NCBI GenBank assembly: GCA_035513175.1
Contig: DATKCN010000076.1
Location: 1-12,592 of the forward strand
Origin: DATKCN01 sp035513175
Lineage (GTDB): Bacteria; Chloroflexota; Chloroflexia; Thermomicrobiales; CFX8
DNA: 12,592 nt
Direction: 5' to 3'
The position numbers were made by a program, and so were the translations under genes. The stretch's first letter is position 1; each line of letters starts with the position of its first letter. Below are positions 7,729 through 12,592 of this stretch, one piece after another. A model generated the notes under the pieces. It was not told where the DNA came from. It did not search any database and saw nothing but the letters and a program-made list of their open reading frames with translations.

Positions 7729-8199
7729 ATGTCAAGATCAATCTTCCGCCAGCCACCGACCGCACAAGACCCTACCATCGCTGCCAGGCTGGCGGCCATC
7801 GTGTCGCGCGAGAGAGCTATGCGCAGCGAGCCACCGGCGTCAGACGCGTCGATGCGGTCCATCGATTCGAACGAGCACGCCAACCTTCGAACAGCGACGC
7901 TGTGTGACGCTACCGGACGCGTGCTCACCACGTTCTCATGCGCTGCCGAGGTCGGTCGGATCACGATTGGTCGAGGCTCCGAGGCGCATGTCCGGGTGAA
8001 CGATCTGTCCGTGTCAACCCTTCACGCGGCGATTACGTGGGAAGCGCCGCGCGGCGCGCATCTCATCTGCGACACCGGCAGCACGAATGGAACGTTTGTC
8101 AACGGGCAGCGTATTCGTGGCGACGCGCCCTTGCAGCATGGGGCCACCATCCGCGTTGGCCGGACGGTGCTGCGCTACTGCCACGACGATTCAGCATAG
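7729..8199 (+). CDS. FHA-domain protein (second paralogue)
   Basis: This 156-residue protein carries one FHA domain at about residues 54-150, with G81-R82, S96, H99 and the GSTNGT loop at 117-122 followed by FVNGQ. These are the residues that contact phosphothreonine in the family. It is homologous over its whole length to the FHA protein at 82-615, including the N-terminal segment DP-T-I-A-ARLAAIVS and the CAAEVGRI core. The linker at residues 30-52 differs most. The start is an ATG preceded at ~13 bases by TTAGGG, a weak ribosome binding site, but the paralogue alignment supports it. No kinase or phosphatase is nearby. The two copies, 7 kb apart, suggest duplication in this lineage. Confidence 0.92.
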   Translation: MSRSIFRQPPTAQDPTIAARLAAIVSRERAMRSEPPASDASMRSIDSNEHANLRTATLCDATGRVLTTFSCAAEVGRITIGRGSEAHVRVNDLSVSTLHAAITWEAPRGAHLICDTGSTNGTFVNGQRIRGDAPLQHGATIRVGRTVLRYCHDDSA

Positions 8200-8346
8200 C
8201 GACTTCCTGTCGGCGCGGCGCTCAGGCGCCTGACTCGATTGCGCTCGCCGTGGCGCCCGGCGTAGGGGTGGCTGGCCAGCGTGGCGCTGCATGGGCTATC
8301 ATGCCATCCTGCCTCGCGCAGCCGCCTCTCGATCTTCTGGTTCCCC

Positions 8347-8406
8347 GATCAGCCTCGACGCCACCCACCACCGCCGGCAGGGACGCGCGATCTCTCCGGC
8401 TGCCCG
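8347..8406 (-). repeat. Dispersed inverted repeat, copy 2
   Basis: Read on the minus strand, this segment matches 3210-3269 at 53 of 60 positions; weaker similarity continues leftwards to about 8311. The minus-strand frame reads RAAGEIARPCRRWWVASRLI, then GEPEDREAAARG and a stop at 8299-8301. No start codon or ribosome binding site suits this copy, so it is probably a relic. Confidence 0.7.
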
Positions 8407-8442
8407 GAGCGAGCGGCTATCTCGGAAATCGACCACGCGGCC

Positions 8443-8631
8443 GTGAGGTCCACTCGTGCGTGCCAGTGTGGGGCTCGTGTCCTGACGCTCAGGCGCGGGC
8501 GTCCTATCGGGGCGATCGCGGTGTGTCACGGAGACGTGGCAGTGTTTCTCGGCAGCGAGTCTGTGGAAATCGTCAGATATTCGCGTCACGCTACGCATTT
8601 CGGTATCGGTGAATTCTGCTATGGTCGCTGA
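8443..8631 (+). CDS. Possible small ORF (62 aa) with a CxC motif
   Basis: From a GTG at 8443 this ORF reads RACQCGARVLTLRRGRPIG, then AIAVCHGDVAVFLGSESVEI. The alternating hydrophobic pattern looks like a small beta fold with a Cys-x-Cys pair. There is no clear ribosome binding site. It overlaps the next ORF by 11 bases on the same strand, which fits coupled translation. No family is recognised, and chance is a serious alternative. Confidence 0.3.
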   Translation: MRSTRACQCGARVLTLRRGRPIGAIAVCHGDVAVFLGSESVEIVRYSRHATHFGIGEFCYGR

Positions 8632-8923
8632 GGATATGGGACATCGCACCAGCAACGCGGGAGGCGTCGTGGCGCCACACGCTGACGGTTCTGACGCCGA
8701 TGTCAGCGAGCAATGGACGATCAGCCGGTCCGCGCTTGTCCTGACCGGCTCCGTTGCAGACCTCGCGGCGATCGCGCGACGCCTCGGGCTGCCGGACGGC
8801 AGCGTCGTCGAGACACGTCACGGGCAGGCCGCGCTTGGGCTCTGGGGCGAGGCGCTTGCCGCGTACCAGAGACTCAGTCATCGAGCGGTTCAGGACCACT
8901 CCGGACGCGGCCGGACCACGTGA
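8621..8923 (+). CDS. Hypothetical protein (100 aa)
   Basis: An unrecognised soluble protein. The first 35 residues look disordered. From SEQWTISRSALVLTGSVADL onward there is a compact alpha/beta pattern with AAIARRLGLPDGSVVETRHG and a helix LGLWGEALAAYQRLSHRAV. I chose the ATG at 8621, with GGTGA about 10 bases upstream; a GTG four codons earlier and an ATG five codons later are alternatives. It overlaps the upstream small ORF by 11 bases, and its end overlaps the opposite-strand gene by 50 bases tail to tail. Confidence 0.5.
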   Translation: MVAEDMGHRTSNAGGVVAPHADGSDADVSEQWTISRSALVLTGSVADLAAIARRLGLPDGSVVETRHGQAALGLWGEALAAYQRLSHRAVQDHSGRGRTT

Positions 8924-9092
8924 GCTGGTCTGCCAGAGATCGGACGATGGCGGCGTAGCGCTCCCATGCATCGCTCGTCCAGTGGTTCTCTCCCCGGAGC
9001 GGCATCGGGCCGAGTGCCAGGAGTTGCCCTTCTAGGACGTCGATGATGCTGCGCATGTCGTCACGAGGATCGTCGAACGAAGGCAGTGACAC
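8874..9092 (-). CDS. Hypothetical protein (72 aa)
   Basis: An unrecognised small acidic protein: MSLPSFDDPRDDMRSIIDVL, then a Pro/Gly loop and a helix WERYAAIVRSLADQLTW. It starts at GTG, with AAGGGAT about 6 bases upstream. No membrane segment or DNA-binding motif is seen. The ratio of helix to loop resembles small antitoxin-like or regulator-accessory proteins, but nothing specific supports that. Its last 50 bases overlap the end of the rightward ORF. Confidence 0.5.
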   Translation of the reverse strand: MSLPSFDDPRDDMRSIIDVLEGQLLALGPMPLRGENHWTSDAWERYAAIVRSLADQLTWSGRVRSGPEPLDD

Positions 9093-9185
9093 GGCGATCC
9101 CTTTCGATGCGTACCCGCAAGCAGGTCACACCTCAGTCGGGTTCGCCACTCACTCCCCCTGGCGCATCAGCGACCACGTACACCC

Positions 9186-9344
9186 ATGCGGGCAACGCCA
9201 AGGATCATCGCATCCGAGGTACTGCTAATCATCGCAGTAATCTCCGCCGGGAGCAACATGTACGTACAAGTATATTGGTTCATGGAAGCTATTCTCGTGC
9301 TATACGTGACGCGTACGGGGAGGCACGGCGCCGCGATGATGTGA
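9186..9344 (+). CDS. Possible small membrane protein (52 aa)
   Basis: This short ORF would encode a hydrophobic peptide with two potential membrane segments: IIASEVLLIIAVISAG (residues 7-22) and VYWFMEAILVLYV (about 29-41), then a basic tail RTGRHGAAMM. Its DNA is locally AT-richer than its surroundings. There is no clear ribosome binding site before the ATG, and an internal ATG exists at 9258. It occupies most of an otherwise empty 350-base stretch (9093-9446). It may be a real small membrane or toxin-like peptide, or chance. Confidence 0.3.
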   Translation: MRATPRIIASEVLLIIAVISAGSNMYVQVYWFMEAILVLYVTRTGRHGAAMM

Positions 9345-9403
9345 CCGACGATGAGCTTCTCACGATGGGTTGCAGCGCTCGTGACCACTAATCCCGTGGT
9401 GCG

Positions 9404-9429
9404 CCGGGGAAGCACGAGTGCTTCCCCGG
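9404..9429 (-). terminator. Hairpin terminator of the leftward gene pair
   Basis: A perfect 12-base stem CCGGGGAAGCAC / GTGCTTCCCCGG closes around a tiny loop, 17 bases after the stop of the leftward gene at 9447-9689. The position suits an intrinsic terminator for that strand. No strong T-run follows, so termination may be inefficient. Confidence 0.5.
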
Positions 9430-9446
9430 TCTCCCTGTCCGCGTTG

Positions 9447-9689
9447 CTAGCAGAGTGCGTCACGCACGACTGCCGGCTCGCGTACTCCGAGCGCACGGCA
9501 CAGGTCAGCGTACACCGACGCCATGCTCACGGACTGCCGGCCAGCAGTTGCGAAATCGCGAGCGCTTGCAGCGGGCATGCCGGCTTCCTCAGCGAACGCG
9601 GCGATGGCGTTGAACATCGCCGCGTGTAGGTCTGCGATCGCATCGTCACGGTGGACGAATGTGGCCGGCTCACTGATCGTGGTGGACAT
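9447..9689 (-). CDS. Hypothetical protein (80 aa)
   Basis: An unrecognised, mostly helical protein: MSTTISEPATFVHRDDAIAD, a long Ala-rich helix (LHAAMFNAIAAFAEEAG), then SVSMASVYADLCRALGV and a short tail. The second half could be a small helical bundle. A clear AGGAG lies about 8 bases before the ATG. It sits downstream of the SWIM-type gene on the same strand, with a GC-rich hairpin between them and a strong hairpin after it, so the two may form a small leftward unit. Confidence 0.72.
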   Translation of the reverse strand: MSTTISEPATFVHRDDAIADLHAAMFNAIAAFAEEAGMPAASARDFATAGRQSVSMASVYADLCRALGVREPAVVRDALC

Positions 9690-9720
9690 CCTCGGCGCTC
9701 CTGTCGTGTTATGTGTTGAC

Positions 9721-9742
9721 GGGCTGGGGAGCCCCCCAGCCC
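9721..9742 (-). terminator. GC-rich hairpin between two leftward genes
   Basis: GGGCTGGGG and CCCCAGCCC form a perfect 9-base stem with a 4-base loop, 26 bases beyond the SWIM-type gene's stop. There is no T-run, so it may attenuate or protect the transcript rather than terminate it. A related G/C hairpin (9838-9858, GCTGGGGG) lies inside the end of that gene. Confidence 0.35.
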
Positions 9743-9767
9743 GGCTTCGATCCGCTACGCTGCTGCC

Positions 9768-10106
9768 TTACGGTCGTCCATGATGAGCGACAGACCGAGT
9801 TCCGTTGGGGGAGTCTTGCGCTTGGCTGGGGGCGGCTGCTGGGGGCGGTCCCCCCAGCGCCAACTCCGCCGCGAGAATGTGCTTGTAGGGGAGGCCGGCC
9901 TTGCCCTGCCGATGGGCGAAGTCCGGGCACGTGCACCGCTCGTACCAGGACTCGAACCGAACGAAGTACATCGAGTCGCCGTCGCCGTTGCGCACGACCG
10001 CGTACCCTACCAAACCAGCGACCGAGAAGACCGCGCCGTCAGCGACCAGTGCTTCCGCTCGCGCCAGCCGATCCGCCAGACCCTTGACCGTCGTCGCCGT
10101 AACCAT
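9768..10106 (-). CDS. SWIM-type zinc-finger protein with altered ligand
   Basis: SWIM domains (CxC-xn-CxH) bind zinc and occur in proteins that contact DNA or other proteins. In this 112-residue protein an N-terminal helix (VKGLADRLARAEAL) is followed by VGYAVVRNGDG and MYFVRFESW. The finger follows with C58 and C60 (RCTCPDF) and then PYKHILAAELA. The usual third ligand is Cys in PCKH; here it is Tyr (Y74), one base away (TAC for TGC), so zinc binding may be weakened. The Pro/Ala-rich C-terminus is low complexity and GC-rich. The ATG at 10106 has AAGGAG about 9 bases upstream; longer in-frame extensions lack support. The gene is divergent from the HTH gene at 10213, and they share a 106-base control region rich in GATAG motifs. 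Confidence 0.85.
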   Translation of the reverse strand: MVTATTVKGLADRLARAEALVADGAVFSVAGLVGYAVVRNGDGDSMYFVRFESWYERCTCPDFAHRQGKAGLPYKHILAAELALGGPPPAAAPSQAQDSPNGTRSVAHHGRP

Positions 10107-10135
10107 CGTGTGTGCTCCTTCCGAGCTTGTGATCC

Positions 10136-10152
10136 CTGATAGGTGATCGCTT
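10136..10152. promoter_or_regulatory. Left operator-like site (GATAGGTGATCGCTT)
   Basis: The 15 bases at 10138-10152 recur as an exact reverse complement at 10440-10454, beyond the other end of the HTH gene. A direct copy of CTGATAG begins here (10136) and recurs at 10180-10186. The site lies in the divergent control region between the SWIM-type and HTH genes. The likely ligand is the HTH protein, by position only. Confidence 0.55.
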
Positions 10153-10180
10153 TCTCTATCTCTCAGCATCTTTCGATATC

Positions 10181-10189
10181 TGATAGAAT
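10181..10189 (+). promoter_or_regulatory. Extended -10 promoter for the HTH gene
   Basis: TGATAGAAT fits an extended -10 element (TG-N-TAGAAT) 23 bases before the HTH gene's ATG, leaving a short leader with GGAAGGAG. No good -35 is present, which extended -10 promoters tolerate. It overlaps one CTGATAG motif (10180-10186), so a protein bound there would block transcription. Confidence 0.45.
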
Positions 10190-10212
10190 CACATCGACGG
10201 GAAGGAGTAACC

Positions 10213-10425
10213 ATGCGTGAGTTCATCACGATGACGGAAGCAGCCAAGCGGGCTGGTGTCAGCCTCGTGACGCTACGGAAGATCGTTCGCGAGCGTGGGA
10301 TCGTGCTCTATCGTAATCCGCGCGACGCGCGCGAGAAGCTGGTAGACGCGGTTGATGTCGATGTGGCGATGAAACCCACACCGATCGAATCGTCAGAGGC
10401 GCAATCAAAAAAAGTGGCGGCGTGA
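10213..10425 (+). CDS. Excisionase/MerR-like helix-turn-helix protein
   Basis: This 70-residue protein is one winged HTH: FITMTEAAKRAGVSLVTLRK with the recognition helix at about residues 17-28, then the wing RGIVLYRNPRDAREKLVDAV. It resembles the small DNA-binding proteins of the excisionase (AlpA/Xis) and MerR-like groups. These control recombination direction or a single promoter. A model ribosome binding site (GGAAGGAG, 5 bases before ATG) and an extended -10 precede it. Perfect 15-bp inverted sites flank the gene. It is followed by a conflict-type effector and a serine recombinase, the expected place for an excision regulator. Its lysine and alanine codons at the end contain a run of seven A that also forms part of an opposite-strand terminator. 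Autoregulation is likely but inferred. Confidence 0.85.
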   Translation: MREFITMTEAAKRAGVSLVTLRKIVRERGIVLYRNPRDAREKLVDAVDVDVAMKPTPIESSEAQSKKVAA

Positions 10426-10439
10426 GCTAGCACGCCGCC
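10416..10439 (-). terminator. Intrinsic terminator reading leftwards
   Basis: On the minus strand a 9-base stem (GGCGGCGTG / CACGCCGCC, loop CTAGCT) is followed after two bases by seven T. It is a textbook rho-independent terminator for leftward transcription. It overlaps the end of the rightward HTH gene, and the T-run comes from that gene's AAAAAAA codons (10407-10413). No leftward gene ends here. Confidence 0.65.
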
Positions 10440-10477
10440 AAGCGATCACCTATCCGTCGGGATCAGCGTCGGATAGG
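10440..10477. promoter_or_regulatory. Right operator-like cluster
   Basis: AAGCGATCACCTATC at 10440-10454 is the exact reverse complement of 10138-10152. Overlapping it, CCTATCCG (10449-10456) pairs with CGGATAGG (10470-10477) around 13 bases. The cluster lies just before the effector gene, where a bound repressor could control its transcription. Its function is inferred from repetition and position. Confidence 0.5.
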
Positions 10478-10497
10478 CCAGGAAGGATTGTACCCAC

Positions 10498-11343
10498 ATG
10501 GAAGATCTCGAAGCGATACCCAAGTGCTTCATCATCTCGCCGATTGGTCAACCGGAATCTGAGGCCCGAAGACGCTCGGATAAAGTCCCCCGCCACATCA
10601 TCGAGCCCATCGTTGATCAGTGCGGATACACGCCAATTCGAGCAGACAAAATCGATGCTCCCGAAATGATCACGAACCAGATAATACGCTTGGTCGTTGA
10701 GTCAGACATCGTCATCGCAGATTTGACTGGGCACAATCCGAACGTGATGTATGAGCTGGTAATTCGACACAGCACACGAAAGCCAGCGATTCATGTCCTT
10801 GCGAAGGGCGAGCAGCTCCCGTTCGACATTGGAGGCAATCGCACGATCTTCGTTGATCATTCGGACTTGGGCAGCGCGGCTGATTGCAGGTCCGAACTCA
10901 TCAACCAGATCAAAGTGATCGAGAAAGACCCCGATGCGGTGGACAACCCTATTACGATCTCATTCGACTTGATGGCTATGAAGGCGAGCGAGGGACCAGT
11001 GGACCACACACTCGCAGCCATGGCCGAATCCATACAAGACATCCAGGCACAAATGCGCCGACTGCGAGTTAGACCAACACGCCAGATGCCGCAACCACAC
11101 GCTGAGCGATCGATGGCAGATTATCGTGAGCACCCGCCGGACTTTGATGAAAGTGAGTCCCGGCGAAGTTTGTTGACAATACAACGTCTGATCGTCGAAG
11201 GCAACGTGCCGCAGGAGACAGCCGAAGGGATGCGCCGCCGTATGGTGCAGCTAGCGTCAACGCTGGAGACCACCACCGAGTACGATCGACTTTGGGAAGA
11301 TGTCAACGCGATGGTAGACCAGTTGCCATTGGAGGATTGGTGA
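10498..11343 (+). CDS. Nucleoside 2-deoxyribosyltransferase/TIR-like effector candidate
   Basis: In this 281-residue protein, residues 8-125 look like the nucleoside 2-deoxyribosyltransferase-like fold, related to TIR and SLOG domains that cleave or bind nucleotides in conflict systems. Seen: CFIISPIG (10-17), RADKIDAPEMITNQI (48-62), DIVIADLTGHNPNVMYEL (70-87) and a FDIGG loop. By family analogy E86 would be the catalytic glutamate and D75 a sugar or nucleotide contact. Residues ~165-195 (DHTLAAMAESIQDIQAQMRR) look like a coiled coil, and the C-terminal 65 residues are helical (LLTIQRLIVEGNVPQETAEGM is the first part). No signal or membrane segment occurs. GGAAGGA lies about 10 bases upstream of the ATG. 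The TGA overlaps the recombinase start (GTGA). It appears intact while its neighbours are decayed. A metabolic hydrolase is the alternative; defence is inferred. Confidence 0.85.
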   Translation: MEDLEAIPKCFIISPIGQPESEARRRSDKVPRHIIEPIVDQCGYTPIRADKIDAPEMITNQIIRLVVESDIVIADLTGHNPNVMYELVIRHSTRKPAIHVLAKGEQLPFDIGGNRTIFVDHSDLGSAADCRSELINQIKVIEKDPDAVDNPITISFDLMAMKASEGPVDHTLAAMAESIQDIQAQMRRLRVRPTRQMPQPHAERSMADYREHPPDFDESESRRSLLTIQRLIVEGNVPQETAEGMRRRMVQLASTLETTTEYDRLWEDVNAMVDQLPLEDW

Positions 11344-11824
11344 TCAGACCAAACATCACGAGTGTGCCGCGTAGAGCAGCGCTCTACATTCGCGTGTCTT
11401 CCGAGGAACAGGTCGACGGCTACAGCCTCGATGCGCAGCAGCGGGCAGGACGCGCTTACTGTGAAGCGCACGGCTGGGAGATCGTCAACGAATACCGCGA
11501 CGAAGGCAAGAGCGCACGAACGGAAGACCTGACTAAGCGACCAGCCTTCGCCGCGATGCTCGCCGATTCCCAGCGTGGTTCATTCGACATCATTGTCGTA
11601 CATAAGCTCGACCGTTTCAGCCGCAACCTGAAGGTAACGCTCGAAACACTCGACCGGCTGAACACATCAGGCGTTGCGTTCGTATCGATCAACGAGAACA
11701 TGGACTTTTCGACCCCCATCGGCAAGGTGATTCTCGTCACACTAGGAGCGTTCGCGCAGTACTACTCCGACAATTCGAGCGCGCGCAGCGCATGCGCGAG
11801 AACAACCGGCGCAACCGTGGCAGC

Positions 11825-11829
11825 CTGAG
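11825..11829. repeat. Target-site duplication CTGAG, left
   Basis: CTGAG directly precedes the left end of the MITE and recurs at 12034-12038 after its right end. Keeping one copy restores the recombinase reading frame (GGC AGC CTG AGC GTG CCA). Confidence 0.75.
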
Positions 11830-12033
11830 TAGTCGGCCACAGTGATTGTGACATGGAGGGTGAGCCACATTTTGTCATTCTGAGGCCGCAGCCGAAGAAT
11901 CTCCTGGCGCCAGATGCGACGCGGTTCGCCCGACCAGAAGCCGGAGTCACCGAGGTTGGGAGATGTTTCGGTTGCGACCTCAGCATGACAAGCCAAACCA
12001 CCTATCTCATGACAAGATCACTGTGGCGGACTA
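11830..12033. mobile_element. MITE with long imperfect terminal inverted repeats
   Basis: This 204-base insertion begins TAGTCGGCCACAGTGAT and ends with the reverse complement of TAGTCCGCCACAGTGAT. The inverted similarity continues inward for about 75 bases on each side, including GTCATTCTGAG and CCGAAGAATCTC on the left against GTCATGCTGAG and CCGAAACATCTC on the right. It encodes no transposase, so it would be moved in trans. It is flanked by CTGAG direct repeats. The GTCATTCTGAG-type inner motif resembles a repeat family seen in many bacterial genomes. The transposase family responsible cannot be told from the sequence. Confidence 0.88.
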
Positions 12034-12038
12034 CTGAG
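12034..12038. repeat. Target-site duplication CTGAG, right
   Basis: This is the second copy of the 5-base duplication, directly after the MITE. The recombinase frame continues from here (CTG AGC GTG) without a stop to the window edge. Confidence 0.75.
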
Positions 12039-12592
12039 CGTGCCACGCGGCGCGACGGTGTACGCGCTGTCAGGGCTTACTCGCTGCCGCCACTGTGGCG
12101 GACCCGCGCACATCACGAATGAACGTGGAAGAGCGCGCGTCTATTGCTACAACCGACGACAGGGGAGCGGCTGTGCGCAGCCGTCCGTGTACCTCGATGC
12201 GCTGGAAGCGCATCTGAGCGCGTATCTCGCCACCTTCCGGCCACCGGCTGACCCCGACGCCATCGTTGCCCTGTTCACGAGCGAGCGTCAGAGCGTGAAC
12301 CTTGACGAGCGTCGGCGCCAGATCGACGGCGAGCTCGACCGGCTCAAGACGCTTTTCAGGCTGGGGGACGTCGACGAAACGGAGTATCGCCGCCAGCGCG
12401 ACGAGCTCATGCGGGCGCGCGACGCGCTGCAACCGGCCGGGGATCGATCGGCGACACTCGCGACCATGGCGGCATTCCTGGCGGACCTGACTTCGGCATG
12501 GGGCGCGGCCACTCCGGACGAGCGTAACCGGCTGGCGCGGACGATGTTCGAGCGCTTGACCCTGAAAGACAATCAGATCGAGAGCGTTCGCC

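Larger units (their letters stand above)
11340..12592 (+). pseudogene. Large serine recombinase, internally deleted and interrupted
   Basis: Large serine recombinases integrate or excise mobile DNA. The N-terminal catalytic domain is intact for 145 residues: nucleophile S20 in YIRVSSEEQ, R60 in GKSART, R92 and R95 in KLDRFSRN, then GAFAQYYSDN. There it jumps to FERAQRMRENNRRNRGS in another frame. That segment belongs just before the zinc ribbon, so about 130 residues (the central recombinase domain) are deleted, near 11771-11776. A MITE (11830-12033) then intervenes. Beyond it the frame resumes: LSGLTRCRHCGGPAHI, zinc ribbon Cys pair CRHC and later CYNRRQGSGC, then a coiled coil LDERRRQIDGELDRLKTLFR and a helical tail that runs off the window. 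The GTG at 11340 overlaps the effector's TGA, with GGAGG 4 bases upstream. It cannot be functional. It is likely the integrase of the element carrying the effector. Confidence 0.93.

Noticed and set aside
9167..9496. 109-codon leftward frame
   Set aside because: It overlaps the strong hairpin and the end of the better-supported leftward gene, and has no ribosome binding site or domain.
11853..12122. Forward frame inside the MITE
   Set aside because: It lies within the inverted-repeat element and crosses into the recombinase in a wrong frame; MITEs do not encode proteins.
1..12592. tRNA, rRNA, CRISPR array or attachment-site pair
   Set aside because: Nothing with a tRNA shape, rRNA similarity, regular spaced repeats, or paired att cores could be recognised by eye.

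Overview
The window is GC-rich bacterial DNA made mostly of short, loosely spaced genes and several broken mobile or conflict genes. Paired FHA proteins, an orphan LuxR-type response regulator, IS256-type remnants and many small unrecognised proteins remind me of Chloroflexota (Thermomicrobia or Sphaerobacter-like), but this is an inference. No rRNA, tRNA, CRISPR array or replication gene is visible.

Left part (1-3000): an FHA-domain gene runs tail to tail into an orphan NarL/FixJ-type response regulator. After about 470 bases without a clear gene comes a rightward cluster: a protein built of two copies of one ~70-residue unit, a possible 26-residue ORF, and two small unrecognised proteins with good ribosome binding sites.

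Centre (3000-7430): a small ORF overlaps a SnoaL-like gene (TAATG). An IS256 transposase remnant, a frameshifted lipoprotein gene and a nearly full-length MmeI-like (Type IIL) restriction-modification gene follow. The last carries one frameshift and one in-frame stop, both beyond the nuclease and methylase motifs, so the target-recognition part is lost. All three are decayed.

Right-centre (7430-10110): a second FHA gene, clearly paralogous to the first, then small ORFs on both strands and a leftward pair: a SWIM-type zinc-finger protein with one zinc ligand replaced by Tyr, and an 80-residue protein followed by a strong hairpin.

Right end (10110-12592): remains of an integrative element. An excisionase/MerR-like HTH gene sits between two perfect 15-bp inverted sites among several GATAG/CTATC motifs. 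Next comes an intact protein with a nucleoside 2-deoxyribosyltransferase/TIR-like fold (NPNVMYEL motif), a plausible nucleotide-targeting conflict effector. Its last codons overlap a large serine recombinase gene, which has lost its central domain and was then interrupted by a ~204-bp MITE. Removing the MITE and one copy of its 5-bp target duplication (CTGAG) rejoins the reading frame exactly.

The best candidate for a little-described system is this regulator, effector and recombinase unit with its operator-like repeats. The clearest events are the MITE insertion and the recently inactivated MmeI-like gene.
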